The notes: generated by a model from the letters alone, not told the origin. A stretch of DNA of 64,000 bases from Prostheceraeus crozeri (GCA_907163375.1 CAJQUW010004452.1:353136-417135), one strand, 5' to 3'. Positions 53,491 through 62,303 are shown, numbered from the stretch's first letter. Program-made: numbers and translations.

Positions 53491-53724
53491 AGGGTAGAGA
53501 ACATCTGCTTCCCGCATTTATGAATAAAATGCATTTCAGTGTAAGGAGCTGTGTCCTCCAACTCAAACATTTGAAAGGAAACAATGTATGAAAGAACAAA
53601 CAGCTGCTACACCCACTTATTCATTTGTAAAGACGTCGCGTATAATTGCAGCATGTAGGAAGTAAGACTTCATTTACAATTCCATTAATCAGAACTAGTG
53701 ACTGTTTTCTTTCCTTATTGCAAA

Positions 53725-54153
53725 ATGCCAAAACGTACTGCCGCAGAAGCTTTTTCGTTTTACATGCCGATTTTACTAAACTTAATTAAAGAAGAGCACA
53801 AGGAAACTGCGAATAAATACTTTGAAGAGTGGAAGTTAGAAATTCAATCGAGAAAGAAGAACAAATTGGACTCTCAAAAACAAGTGGAGGATATTACAGT
53901 AAAAATAGAACAGTATCTTAACACTACTACAATTCCTCAGTTCAATGTTACAAAAGAACATTTCATTACCATCGAAGATAGTGCTACTATGATTTCAAAA
54001 CTGATTGCAAGTGATAAAGTGCACCATGGGTCGTTGCTGAGAAGTGCTGCTTATCAAGGTTATGGATTTAAAAGAATTCTGGAATTGAGTGACAATAAAA
54101 AAAAAACAGATTTGTGGCAAACTTGGAACTATTTAGAATTTCCTATAACGTAA
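53725..54153 (+). CDS. Element B protein 1 (about 142 residues), unknown
   Basis: Reads MPKRTAAEAFSFYMPILLNL, IKEEHKETANKYFEEWKLEI, QKQVEDITVKIEQYLNTTTI, then IASDKVHHGSLLRSAAYQGY and FKRILELSDNKKKTDLWQTW. Highly charged and helical. An upstream in-frame ATG at 53698 exists, but MPKRTA is a more usual start. No family recognised. First gene after the left end of element B. Confidence 0.45.
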   Translation: MPKRTAAEAFSFYMPILLNLIKEEHKETANKYFEEWKLEIQSRKKNKLDSQKQVEDITVKIEQYLNTTTIPQFNVTKEHFITIEDSATMISKLIASDKVHHGSLLRSAAYQGYGFKRILELSDNKKKTDLWQTWNYLEFPIT

Positions 54154-54420
54154 GTTATTGTTATTTCTTGATGAACTTATCAGATCTAATTCTACCACAC
54201 GTATTATTTTTAAATTCATCAATGCCCATTAGTTTTGTTAGAAAACATTTTAAAGAAATCAAAATTTATATAGAAAAATTGAATCAACCGACAACTATAG
54301 AAGAAATGAGGTTTGGTTCCCAAGATGAATGAACATTAACTGTGTTGTTTCACTTTTTAAGATATGTGCAATGTACATACATATTTGATGTATACATATT
54401 TATGAAGACTTCTTTATAAG
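54154..54420. other. Element B spacer with a short possible coding stretch
   Basis: A plus-strand frame (54114-54332) includes SFVRKHFKEIKIYIEKLNQP and TTIEEMRFGSQDE, which is protein-like in composition. I make no further claim about it. Confidence 0.3.
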
Positions 54421-54985
54421 TAGTAACGCATTTTGGATTATTTTGAAATGTAATTAAATTTTCTTTTGTTCTCCAGTCTAATGGTAGTAGACTGCTATTG
54501 TATAGATCTATATTTCAGTATGTAACATAATCTTTGGTATTTAAGAATGATTCATGGAACTTAGTAGTATTGCATTTTGGATTATTTTGAAATGTAATTA
54601 AATTTTCTTTTGTTCTCCAGTCTAATGGTAGTAGACTGACATTGTACAATTGTATGATAAGATTGATTGTTGTATTATTATATTTGATATTTAAGAATGA
54701 TTCATGGAACTTAGTAGTAACGCATTTTGGATTATTTTGAAATGTAATTAAATTTTCTTTTGTTCTCCAGTCTAATGGTAGTAGACTGCTATTGTATAGA
54801 TCTATATTTCAGTATGTAACATAATCTTTGGTATTTAAGAATGATTCATGGAACTTAGTAGTATTGCATTTTGGATTATTTTGAAATGTAATTAAATTTT
54901 CTTTTGTTCTCCAGTCTAATGGTAGTAGACTGACATTGTACAATTGTATGATAAGATTGATTGTTGTATTATTATATTTGATGCA
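54421..54985. repeat. Four-unit tandem repeat with A-B-A-B order
   Basis: GCATTTTGGATTATTTTGAA begins units at about 54428, 54572, 54722 and 54866, giving spacings of 144, 150 and 144. Units 1 and 3 continue CTATTGTATAGATC, units 2 and 4 ACATTGTACAATTG, so the larger period is 294 bp. Each unit carries a hairpin AGTCTAATGGTAGTAGACT next to TTCTCCAG. Non-coding. Confidence 0.85.
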
Positions 54986-55063
54986 AAATACACTGCCGTT
55001 GTTTTCATTTTCCTGTACAAGAAGTAGTCATTATTACAGTTATTGGAATTTATTTCATTTAAA

Positions 55064-55312
55064 ATGAATGATGAAAATCCGACAGTTATACTGAGTAATA
55101 TAGGTGATATATTACCTCAGGTTAATAACATGACTGAGTTCTTAGAAATATACGACAAACAAACAACTACGTATTTCGATTTAAATAGCATTTCAGAAGA
55201 TTGTTTTCAAAATATTTATTCAAAATATTTCTTTAAAAAATGGAAGAAACAAAAATGGAAGAAACCGCAAGAATATATCCTTCGTTGTCATATGAACGTA
55301 GTTCTACTTTAA
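55064..55312 (+). CDS. Element B protein 2 (about 82 residues), unknown
   Basis: Reads MNDENPTVILSNIGDILPQV, NNMTEFLEIYDKQTTTYFDL, NSISEDCFQNIYSKYFF, then a lysine/tryptophan tail (KKWKKQKWKKPQ). An in-frame ATG at 55043 is possible. The tail overlaps the start of the next gene by about 70 bp in another frame. Family unknown. The overlapping compact layout is typical of viral genomes. Confidence 0.45.
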   Translation: MNDENPTVILSNIGDILPQVNNMTEFLEIYDKQTTTYFDLNSISEDCFQNIYSKYFFKKWKKQKWKKPQEYILRCHMNVVLL

Positions 55313-55920
55313 TGGACATTGAAAAAATGAACATTGAAAAACACAAAGATAGAGTACGCTATATGAAAGATAAGGAATCTCAATTATTATTAAGATTAGA
55401 GCATTATAAAAAATTAAGAAAGAGATGGACTAAAGTTAAGAATGTAACACAAGGAATTGGCATATTCTTAACAATAAGTTTAGGTGCTTTGACAATTGTT
55501 ATATCTTCAGGTGTTTTAGTAATTCCAGTAGTTGCTACAGCTTTAACAGGTACGGGCGTTTTTGCAACTTCACTTGTTACAATGTTAGATAAATCTTTAA
55601 TAACTAAGAAACGAAAATCATTAAAAACTAAGCATTTACATATTAAAGAAGTCTATGATAAACTACATTACTACTTTCAAAGAGTATGTGATGATAATGT
55701 TATTACGTTAGATGAGATTGAAAAATTTGATCAAATAGCTAATAAAGCTAATAAAACGCCATTTCATTTAAAGTCCGAAAAAGTTGATGATAAGAATAAA
55801 CAGGATGGCAAAATTTCTAGTGATGGCAAAATTTCTAATGAAGAAAATGACAAAATTTTTTTAGAAGAGCTAAAAACTTTAAGCGAAAATTTAAGCAAAA
55901 CTTTATTAAACAAAACTTAA
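55240..55920 (+). CDS. Element B membrane protein (226 residues)
   Basis: A charged start with a long helix (HKDRVRYMKDKESQLLLRLE, HYKKLRKRWTKVKNVTQGIG) leads into two membrane segments at about residues 70-105 (IGIFLTISLGALTIVISSGV and VIPVVATALTGTGVFATSLV). A second charged helical part follows, ending in short repeats (DGKISSDGKISNEEND). Two-span proteins with basic helices are seen among the small virion proteins of Polintons and related viruses; a virion membrane or membrane-lytic role is inferred. A piece of this gene is duplicated at 53435. Confidence 0.6.
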   Translation: MEETKMEETARIYPSLSYERSSTLMDIEKMNIEKHKDRVRYMKDKESQLLLRLEHYKKLRKRWTKVKNVTQGIGIFLTISLGALTIVISSGVLVIPVVATALTGTGVFATSLVTMLDKSLITKKRKSLKTKHLHIKEVYDKLHYYFQRVCDDNVITLDEIEKFDQIANKANKTPFHLKSEKVDDKNKQDGKISSDGKISNEENDKIFLEELKTLSENLSKTLLNKT

Positions 55921-55960
55921 AGCGAAAAGATGTCAAACAACAAAGCAATAAAAAAATAAT

Positions 55961-56842
55961 TTGTTCAGTAAAATGTTTTTGCTGTATTCCAATGTTACCA
56001 CAAAATTCAAATATTATATTTTAAAAATGGATAAAATTAGAGCTGATAATTTTAAAAGAATAAAACAATTAGAAGAGTTAATAAAACAAAGAAATATTAT
56101 GAAAGAAAATCATCTTCAACATAGAATGATAAAAGCTGGTATTCAATCTGATATGTTTGAACAAATGCAGCAAACCGAGCAAGTAAAAACTGATTTTGAA
56201 AAAACTATGAAACCATTTAAAACTCTTGAAAAAGAACTTAATGATAAACAAATTGATATAACAGATCCAGAGCACAAAACTATATTAGATGACTATGGAT
56301 TACTAGAATCAAACATTAATAAGAAATTACCAAAATCTATGCAATTTGAACATTCTATCTCATTTATAGATGGAAAAACAATACCTAGATTTTATCTCGG
56401 ACAAAAAGAAATATTTCCACAAACTTTTCGAGGTTTAATTTTTTCACCAGATAAATCTCCTTTTAATTTAGATAGAAATTTTGTTAATCTTTTAAGAGGA
56501 GCAGATTTAAATAATTATGCTGTAGAAGATCTCATAAAATATAAAGCTATGTTAGACAGAGTTGGTGCAGTAAAATCTCTTAGACGTTATAAACAATTAG
56601 AAAATTTATTATCAACGGGAGTTAAAGTAGGAAAAGGTTTATCTGAAAAACAAAAAACTGAAACAACTGTATTTTTACCAGATGATCCACAAGAATTACT
56701 AAATAGATTAAATATTTTAATATCTGCAATAAAAGAAGGACATAATTCTAGTTTCAATGAAATTCATGCTATATTGAAAAGACTGTTAGAAAAGAAGATT
56801 CTAAATGAAGAGGATTATAAAAGTATAACCGGACATCTCTGA
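55961..56842 (+). CDS. Element B conserved-type Polinton protein (up to 293 residues), unknown
   Basis: A helical start (MDKIRADNFKRIKQLEELIK from Met at 56027, the likely true start) leads to SFIDGKTIPRFYLGQKEIFP, a middle YKAMLDRVGAVKSLRRYKQL and an end TTVFLPDDPQELLNRLNILI, SAIKEGHNSSFNEIHAILKR. I recall the end pattern FLPDDP.ELL.RL..L..S...GH....NEI..IL..LL from Polinton proteins in cnidarians and insects, function unknown. The stop codon lies inside a double-hairpin module (56831-56863) that supplies the last residues GHL. Confidence 0.65.
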   Translation: MFSKMFLLYSNVTTKFKYYILKMDKIRADNFKRIKQLEELIKQRNIMKENHLQHRMIKAGIQSDMFEQMQQTEQVKTDFEKTMKPFKTLEKELNDKQIDITDPEHKTILDDYGLLESNINKKLPKSMQFEHSISFIDGKTIPRFYLGQKEIFPQTFRGLIFSPDKSPFNLDRNFVNLLRGADLNNYAVEDLIKYKAMLDRVGAVKSLRRYKQLENLLSTGVKVGKGLSEKQKTETTVFLPDDPQELLNRLNILISAIKEGHNSSFNEIHAILKRLLEKKILNEEDYKSITGHL

Positions 56843-56863
56843 TGTCCTCCAGGGCTTCGCCCG
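56831..56863 (+). repeat. Double-hairpin module, type 2a, at a gene end
   Basis: GGACATCTCTGATGTCC hairpin followed by GGGCTTCGCCC hairpin. It contains the TGA stop of the preceding gene. Orientation is opposite to the copies in the minus-strand genes, viewed on the plus strand. Confidence 0.85.
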
Positions 56864-56930
56864 TAGCTGAAATATGTTGTTGTTTTACTTTTTTCATAAA
56901 AAAATATTTATTTAATTTTTTAGTTTAAAA

Positions 56931-57719
56931 ATGTGTTCAGCAGATTTAGACAAAATTAATAATCATTTAGAAAATTTGACAGAGATTTTGGGTTCATCAA
57001 AATTTAGTACGACGTTAAAAATTATAACAACTACTTCATCACACACTTGTAATTTAGAACCCATTCTACATTTAGAACAAAATAAAAATTATCAAATTGC
57101 ATTGACTAGTTTCTCTACATTTAACACTATACAAAACGTTATCAAAGATGCGAATGATCAATTTAGATATTCTACTGATAAAGGTAAAACATGGAAAATA
57201 CTAACTTTTCTTCCTGGTTCTTACGAAGTTGAAACAATATCAAATGAAATTAAGAGACATTTAGGTATATCATTTAAAGATAAGAAACAATTACATTTTG
57301 CAGTTGAACCGGCAGTTAATAAATTTTCTCTTACTTTAGACGAAAATCATCAAGTTGATTTTAATCATGATAGATCATTGTCAAAGCTATTAGGATTTAA
57401 TAAACAAACCTATAGTCAAGGTTATCATTTAGGTGAGAAGATTCCAAAAATAACTGAAATAAATTCAATTGTTGTACATTGTGACATTATTGAAGGAGGA
57501 TATATAAATGGTAAATTATCAAATTTAATATTCAGTTTTCCAGCTTTTACTGTACCCATTGGTTATAGATTAAATGTAATTCCACAAACATTAATATATT
57601 TTCCTATTACAAGAAAAACTATTAACAACATTGGCATTAGAATCACTGATGAAAAAGGACAAGAAATAAATTTTGGAGGTGAAGAGATTATGATAGATCT
57701 TTTGGTTCGGGAGGTATAA
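56931..57719 (+). CDS. Element B minor capsid (penton-like) protein, 262 residues
   Basis: Reads EPILHLEQNKNYQIALTSFS, FLPGSYEVETISNEIKRHLG, SKLLGFNKQTYSQGYHLGEK, IVVHCDIIEGGYINGKLSN, AFTVPIGYRLNVIPQTLIYF and NNIGIRITDEKGQEINFGGE. The patterns Y.IAL.SF.....N, (F)PG.YE...I...I, LG(F)....Y..G, HCDII.GGY.NG and I.I.D..G..I.F.GE are hallmarks of the Polinton/adintovirus penton protein, a single jelly-roll. It would sit at capsid vertices. Its last codons and stop (LLVREV) run into a tandem of 21-bp hairpins. Confidence 0.85.
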   Translation: MCSADLDKINNHLENLTEILGSSKFSTTLKIITTTSSHTCNLEPILHLEQNKNYQIALTSFSTFNTIQNVIKDANDQFRYSTDKGKTWKILTFLPGSYEVETISNEIKRHLGISFKDKKQLHFAVEPAVNKFSLTLDENHQVDFNHDRSLSKLLGFNKQTYSQGYHLGEKIPKITEINSIVVHCDIIEGGYINGKLSNLIFSFPAFTVPIGYRLNVIPQTLIYFPITRKTINNIGIRITDEKGQEINFGGEEIMIDLLVREV

Positions 57720-57788
57720 ACTCCCGTTCGGGAGGTATAAACTCCCGTTCGAGAGGTATAAACTCCCGTTCGAGAGGTATAAACTCCC
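57705..57788. repeat. Four 21-bp tandem hairpins at the end of the penton gene
   Basis: Four copies of GTTCGGGAGGTATAAACTCCC (two with GAGAGG in place of GGGAGG), period 21. Each can fold as GGGAG-GTATAAA-CTCCC. The first copy encodes the last residues and stop of the penton gene. Confidence 0.88.
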
Positions 57789-57873
57789 ACGCGAAGCTAG
57801 AGAAGTTTAATTTTCTTCTTCTTCTTTAAAAACAAAAAATAAAAAAAATAAAAATAAATTTTTTTATTAAAAA

Positions 57874-58626
57874 ATGAGTGAACTACCTCCATTAAATAAA
57901 AAAAAACTTAAATTTAATCATCATCCAAATTTATCTAATAAAGTTTTGTCAGTTATTTGTGGAAAAACGTATCTATTGTTTAAAATTTTAACGACTCCAA
58001 ATTTTTTGGATTATAACAATCTTATAATTTATACAACAACGGCAGAACAACCCGTCTATCAATTTTTAAAATATGGATTTGAAAATAATCTTAAAAAAAC
58101 AGCAATTGCTTCATTATTCAAAGAATATGAAAAATCTGAAGATGAAGAAGAAATAAGTTCGTGGTGTGAAGAAGCAGCAAAAAATAATCAGTTAGTAGAA
58201 TCTAATAAAAATAACCATATAAAGATACAATTAATAGATGATAGTGGTAATATGCAAGATCCTAGTAAACTAGATAAAACAATGAAACATTGTGTAATTT
58301 TTGATGATTGTGTTAATGATAGAAATCAGTCAGTTCAGAGAAATTATTTCACAAGAGGTAGACATAATAACTGTAGTGTGTTTTATTTAACACAAAGTAT
58401 GTATTCATTAGACGGAAGTGTTATTAGAAAGAATGCAAATATATTTATACTATTTGAAATAAATGGAAGAAACTTAAGTGATTTGTTAAGAGATTTATGC
58501 GTAAGAAATAAAGATGAATTTAAACAATCGTGTAATAATGCTTGGTCAAAAGATTATGGCTTCATTACAATTAATATTGATAAAAAAATTCATGAAAGAG
58601 TTATCGAAAATATTTTCGCGGAGTGA
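57874..58626 (+). CDS. Element B packaging ATPase (250 residues)
   Basis: Reads NKVLSVICGKTYLLFKILTT with a P-loop-like GKT, then NLIIYTTTAEQPVYQFLKYG, HCVIFDDCVNDRNQSVQRNY as Walker B (hhhFDDC), FTRGRHNNCSVFYLTQSMYS with the Q sensor and ANIFILFEINGRNLSDLLRD. The order FDDC/FDDL...YF.RGRH....FYL.QS matches A32-type packaging ATPases of Polintons and adintoviruses. It would drive DNA into capsids. It follows the penton gene on the same strand, and sequence is far from the ATPase of element A. Confidence 0.85.
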   Translation: MSELPPLNKKKLKFNHHPNLSNKVLSVICGKTYLLFKILTTPNFLDYNNLIIYTTTAEQPVYQFLKYGFENNLKKTAIASLFKEYEKSEDEEEISSWCEEAAKNNQLVESNKNNHIKIQLIDDSGNMQDPSKLDKTMKHCVIFDDCVNDRNQSVQRNYFTRGRHNNCSVFYLTQSMYSLDGSVIRKNANIFILFEINGRNLSDLLRDLCVRNKDEFKQSCNNAWSKDYGFITINIDKKIHERVIENIFAE

Positions 58627-58706
58627 TAAAAATATACAAATATAGTGTTACAATATTTTTTTATTTTATATATATATCAAATTTGTCTATCTTAGAAATT
58701 AGAAAA

Positions 58707-61700
58707 TTAAAAAGGTTCAGTAGTTATTCCATCAGGTAAAATTTTTCTTTTATCATCAAATGGATCTAATGCTAATTTATGTTCTTCTTTTAAATACATG
58801 TTATGTTTTTTTGAATTAAGTCTATAATTACATGCTGTTTTTATTTCATTATTAAATAATGCATTTTTATAATCTTGAAATGTTATTTGATTAGCCACTG
58901 ATGCCTTTGAAATTCCTTTTAATGTTTTATGTGTTTTAACGGGCGAAGCCCTGGAAGACATCTCCGATGTCCTAATATTATTAGTTGTATCATAGCAGTA
59001 ACATTTAGATTTTAAAAATATAGCTTCTGTTATGAAATCTTCATTTCCTTCTAATTCATCTTTTACTTTACATAAATCAGAAGGATGAATGATATCTTTT
59101 ATTTTATCTATTTCTTCATCAAGTGTAGAATTATACGGTATTGTTAATTCTAAGAAAACAGAATCGGTATCTGTAAAGTGTAATTTATAGTTTTTGCCAT
59201 AAGCAGGTGCTAAATAATCATATATAAATCTATACATAAATAGTTTAGCTAATTCTAATATAGTGAAACCAATAAAATTAAACTTATCATGTTTTACGCT
59301 AATTCGACGTAAATGTACAGCACATAGTTCATCACTAAATCTAGTAGTTCTTTTATATGTAGGTTTCCTTGTTAAATTTTGAAACCTATCTTTATCATAA
59401 ACTATTTCAATATTTTGTCTATTACGCACATTTTCTAAAGTCTTACCATAAAATGCATTATTCATTAATTTGAAGAAAACGTTTCCAAAATCATCTTTAT
59501 TTCTTTTAGCTATTTTACGTTTTTCAATATTGAACTCTATATAATTTTTTAACCATTTAGATTTTCTATACTCTAGTTTTCGATGTATTTTGGTGAGAAT
59601 CATTCCATGATCTAAATACCAATCTAGCATTCTTCCTTCAACAACATACTTTCCTTTATTGCTTTGTGTTAACATAAGTTTTTTTGTTGGTCTATATTTC
59701 TTAGGAATTAAAGATTTTTGATAATCTGAAAAATCTTCTATATTAGGAATTTTGTTTTCGGGACAGAAAGGAAAATATTTTGTTTTATCTTTTATATAAT
59801 CAGGGTATACTAAATCAACTTCATATACATAACCAAAATTATTTTCACCATCATATGTTCTTTGATAATCTAGAACGGGCGAAGCCCTAGTAGACATCTC
59901 TGATGTCGTACGAATATTACACCATGACATTTCACCTGTTGGTAATTCTTGTATCATGCAAGAAGAATATAAGCTATTAAAATCATAATATAACAAATAG
60001 TTTTCTCTCATGAATTCATCAATTGCTTTTTCACGTTCTACTCCTTCTCGTTTCGTTCGAAAAATTTCTAATATTTTTTCTTTTTCTTCTGGAGATAGAG
60101 GTTTCATTATTCCATATTCTTGTGGATTTACTTTCTTATTATAACATTTAACATATCTATTACCTAAAACTGATGAAACTCCACCTCTAATTCCAGATTC
60201 AAAAAATAATAATTTATCATATGTATTTTCTTTATAATGTTTAAGTTTAACATTTGTATGTTTTAATCCTGCTAGCCATGTTAAACCTGGTGTAGAATAA
60301 CAATAACATGGATCTATTCCGTAATATTCTAAACACATATCACGAAAGTTTTCAAAAAGATCAGCTAGTATTAATACATCTATCTGTAGATATTTCATTG
60401 TATAATCATACATTGTTTTACAATTTAACTCTCTCCAATTTTTTTTAGCTTCTGCATAGTCTTCGTCAGATAATTTTGATTGTTTTAATGTTGATTTAAA
60501 TTTATTTATTGGAGGAAGTTGTTTTTCTTCCATAATTTTATTCACAGAATTAAAATCAGTCTTCGACTGTGAACCACAGGTTTTATCTCCAGTTATATCA
60601 GTCTTCGACTGTGAGCCGCAGGCTATATACTCATACGGAAATATGCCTTTTAAAGGTTTTAAATTATATTTATTTAATATTTTACATTGTTCAGATTTCA
60701 AAGTTTTTCCCATAACATCTAATGAATAAGGAGTAAAAAATCTAAATGCATCTAAAATTCTAATGCAACCTAATTGCATTGAAAAATATTCTTCTTCTGT
60801 TTTACATAGTACATTTATTTGTTGTTGTTGTAATTTTTCAGATGAAAATAAATCTTTCATTACTAGATGGAAATCATATTTAGAACCATTGTAGAAATAT
60901 AGAGGAACAAAGTTATATTTAAATTTATTAGCATTAAGATTACAAGAATTATGTGCTGCACCTCTATATAATCCATTTAGATGATCATGATCTTTTACCT
61001 TGACGGCAGAGCCGTCGCTTCGCTTGTCAAGATATCTACCTTTGCCATTTTTATAATTTTTTGTAAATTCTCTTCCACAGTAATAACATTTTGTTTCATT
61101 AATAAAATTTAATTTTTCTTTTTCTGTTAATGGCATCATTGGAATATTTGTTTCAAGCAATTGTGAAAAATGTCCTTGTAATTCTTCTACTTTCTTTGTA
61201 AACATTTCTGAACTATCTTCACCATAGTATTGAAAATATTCTGATTTAAATAATTCAGGATAATTTGAATGAATGTACATTCCCCAACATAATGGTTTTT
61301 GTTCAAATAAATATTTTTCTTTACTTTGTTCAGCTGAACTTTTTCCAGGTGCACTTTTTTCAGGCGCACTTTTTTCAGAATTATAATTTTCAGAATTATA
61401 ATTTTCAGAATCGGGTGAAGCCCTGGAACTTTCCGTTCGATTTTGTGTCATATTAACATTATATGCTTCAAAATCACAATAAATAGTAAAGGGTACTTTA
61501 TTTTTAAAATACCATTTATTATATTCTAAATAATCATCTTTAGGAAAAGTATTTTGAACTGCTTCATTTTGTTGGCAATTCTCCAAATGTCTATTCATTT
61601 CTTCTAAAGTTCTAAAACTTGTCATACATTGAAGACAAGGAAAATTTTTATTATCTGAAGTTTTTGTAAATATAGAAACATCTTTACACAATATAAAATG

Positions 61701-62303
61701 ACCCTGATAATATAATATATTCGCTTGTGCTGGTTGTTTTGACTGTTCTAGTTTTTCAAATTTATCTTGATATATTTCATGTGTTTCATTAATTTCTTTT
61801 GTAATATTAAATGTATTTTGATGATAATTTTGATTTAATATTTGTAGCTGATAAATATATTCTTTATCATATTGTTCTTTATATTGTTGTAGACATTTTT
61901 TTAAACATTCATTTAATCGGAGCGAAGCTCCTCTGGCTTTAGCCGATTCTTTATTTTCTTCATTATTTAATCGGAGCGAAGCTCCTCTGGCTTTAGCCGA
62001 TTCTTTATTATTTTCTTCATTTAATTTTTGAATTGTTTCTATCTCATTTTGATATTTATGGTGATATTCTTGTAGCAACATTTTTATTTGTTGTTGATAA
62101 TCTATTTTACATTTTTGTAAACTTTTATTTAAATTTTCTAATTTTTGTTGATATTCTGAAGATAAAGATGAATATTTGTAATTATAATCATCAGTACGTC
62201 CTTTATAATTATTATGATTAATCATTATTGGTGATAGTGTTTTAACAAGTTCAAATTTTTCAGTACATATTATTTTTCCTTGGTAAAAAATATTATGATG
62301 CAT
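58707..62303 (-). CDS. Element B protein-primed family B DNA polymerase (1198 residues)
   Basis: Residues 40-190 are a long Gln/Tyr-rich coiled coil. A C2H2 finger is at 223-243 (CLQCMTSFRTLEEMNRHLENC less one residue). The 3'-5' exonuclease has TIYCDFEAY (277-279), YNGSKYDFHLV (471-481) and LQIDVLILADLF (639-650). An endonuclease-VII/HNH-type zinc site lies between, CYYC (406-409) and DHDHLNGLYRGAAHNSCN (438-455). The polymerase core has YYDFNSLYSS (Asp774), FFKLMNNAFYGKT (943-955) and FTDTDSVFLE (Asp1045, Asp1047). This is the standard Polinton pPolB order. Eight in-frame hairpin modules interrupt it at residues 102-112, 120-130, 291-298, 425-434, 561-569, 575-583, 798-810 and 1110-1122, all between catalytic motifs. 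It looks whole. Confidence 0.95.
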   Translation of the reverse strand: MHHNIFYQGKIICTEKFELVKTLSPIMINHNNYKGRTDDYNYKYSSLSSEYQQKLENLNKSLQKCKIDYQQQIKMLLQEYHHKYQNEIETIQKLNEENNKESAKARGASLRLNNEENKESAKARGASLRLNECLKKCLQQYKEQYDKEYIYQLQILNQNYHQNTFNITKEINETHEIYQDKFEKLEQSKQPAQANILYYQGHFILCKDVSIFTKTSDNKNFPCLQCMTSFRTLEEMNRHLENCQQNEAVQNTFPKDDYLEYNKWYFKNKVPFTIYCDFEAYNVNMTQNRTESSRASPDSENYNSENYNSEKSAPEKSAPGKSSAEQSKEKYLFEQKPLCWGMYIHSNYPELFKSEYFQYYGEDSSEMFTKKVEELQGHFSQLLETNIPMMPLTEKEKLNFINETKCYYCGREFTKNYKNGKGRYLDKRSDGSAVKVKDHDHLNGLYRGAAHNSCNLNANKFKYNFVPLYFYNGSKYDFHLVMKDLFSSEKLQQQQINVLCKTEEEYFSMQLGCIRILDAFRFFTPYSLDVMGKTLKSEQCKILNKYNLKPLKGIFPYEYIACGSQSKTDITGDKTCGSQSKTDFNSVNKIMEEKQLPPINKFKSTLKQSKLSDEDYAEAKKNWRELNCKTMYDYTMKYLQIDVLILADLFENFRDMCLEYYGIDPCYCYSTPGLTWLAGLKHTNVKLKHYKENTYDKLLFFESGIRGGVSSVLGNRYVKCYNKKVNPQEYGIMKPLSPEEKEKILEIFRTKREGVEREKAIDEFMRENYLLYYDFNSLYSSCMIQELPTGEMSWCNIRTTSEMSTRASPVLDYQRTYDGENNFGYVYEVDLVYPDYIKDKTKYFPFCPENKIPNIEDFSDYQKSLIPKKYRPTKKLMLTQSNKGKYVVEGRMLDWYLDHGMILTKIHRKLEYRKSKWLKNYIEFNIEKRKIAKRNKDDFGNVFFKLMNNAFYGKTLENVRNRQNIEIVYDKDRFQNLTRKPTYKRTTRFSDELCAVHLRRISVKHDKFNFIGFTILELAKLFMYRFIYDYLAPAYGKNYKLHFTDTDSVFLELTIPYNSTLDEEIDKIKDIIHPSDLCKVKDELEGNEDFITEAIFLKSKCYCYDTTNNIRTSEMSSRASPVKTHKTLKGISKASVANQITFQDYKNALFNNEIKTACNYRLNSKKHNMYLKEEHKLALDPFDDKRKILPDGITTEPF
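58940..58972 (-). repeat. Double-hairpin module, type 2a (in polymerase)
   Basis: GGGCGAAGCCC plus GACATCTCCGATGTC. Encodes TSEMSSRASPV at residues 1112-1122, near the C terminus. Identical in all 33 bases to 63158-63190. Confidence 0.9.
59876..59908 (-). repeat. Double-hairpin module, type 2a variant (in polymerase)
   Basis: GGGCGAAGCCC plus GACATCTCTGATGTC. Encodes TSEMSTRASPV at residues 800-810, between polymerase motif A and the next conserved block. Confidence 0.88.
60556..60623 (-). repeat. Two CAGTCTTCGACTG hairpin copies (in polymerase)
   Basis: CAGTCTTCGACTGTGAACCACAG-type copy at 60557-60580 and a second at 60599-60622. Both are read as CGSQSKTD (562-569 and 576-583). Stem CAGTC/GACTG with a TTC loop, plus a weaker CTGTG...CACAG-like partner. 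Confidence 0.8.
60999..61031 (-). repeat. Hairpin module, type 3 (in polymerase HNH region)
   Basis: CTTGAC...GTCAAG encloses GACGGCAGAGCCGTC and GCTTCGC. Encodes LDKRSDGSAVK (425-435), directly between the CxxC and the DHDH of the endonuclease-VII-like site. Confidence 0.8.
61412..61441 (-). repeat. Double-hairpin module, type 2b variant (in polymerase)
   Basis: Altered copy of the 53188 type. Encodes ESSRASPD (291-298), just after the first exonuclease motif, beside a Ser/Glu/Lys repeat tract (300-320). Confidence 0.75.
61915..62002 (-). repeat. Two type 1 double-hairpin modules in tandem (in polymerase)
   Basis: 34-bp copies at 61915-61948 and 61969-62002, 54 bp apart, so the protein has an 18-residue repeat with ESAKARGASLRLN. 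Both sit in the coiled-coil part. Identical to the spacer copy at 53091-53124. Confidence 0.9.

Noticed and set aside
54421-54985. Possible satellite array or CRISPR-like array
   Set aside because: Only four long units in A-B-A-B order without spacers, inside a virus-like element.
61187-61456. Small frames overlapping the polymerase gene on either strand
   Set aside because: They are shadows of the Ser/Glu/Lys repeat region of the polymerase.
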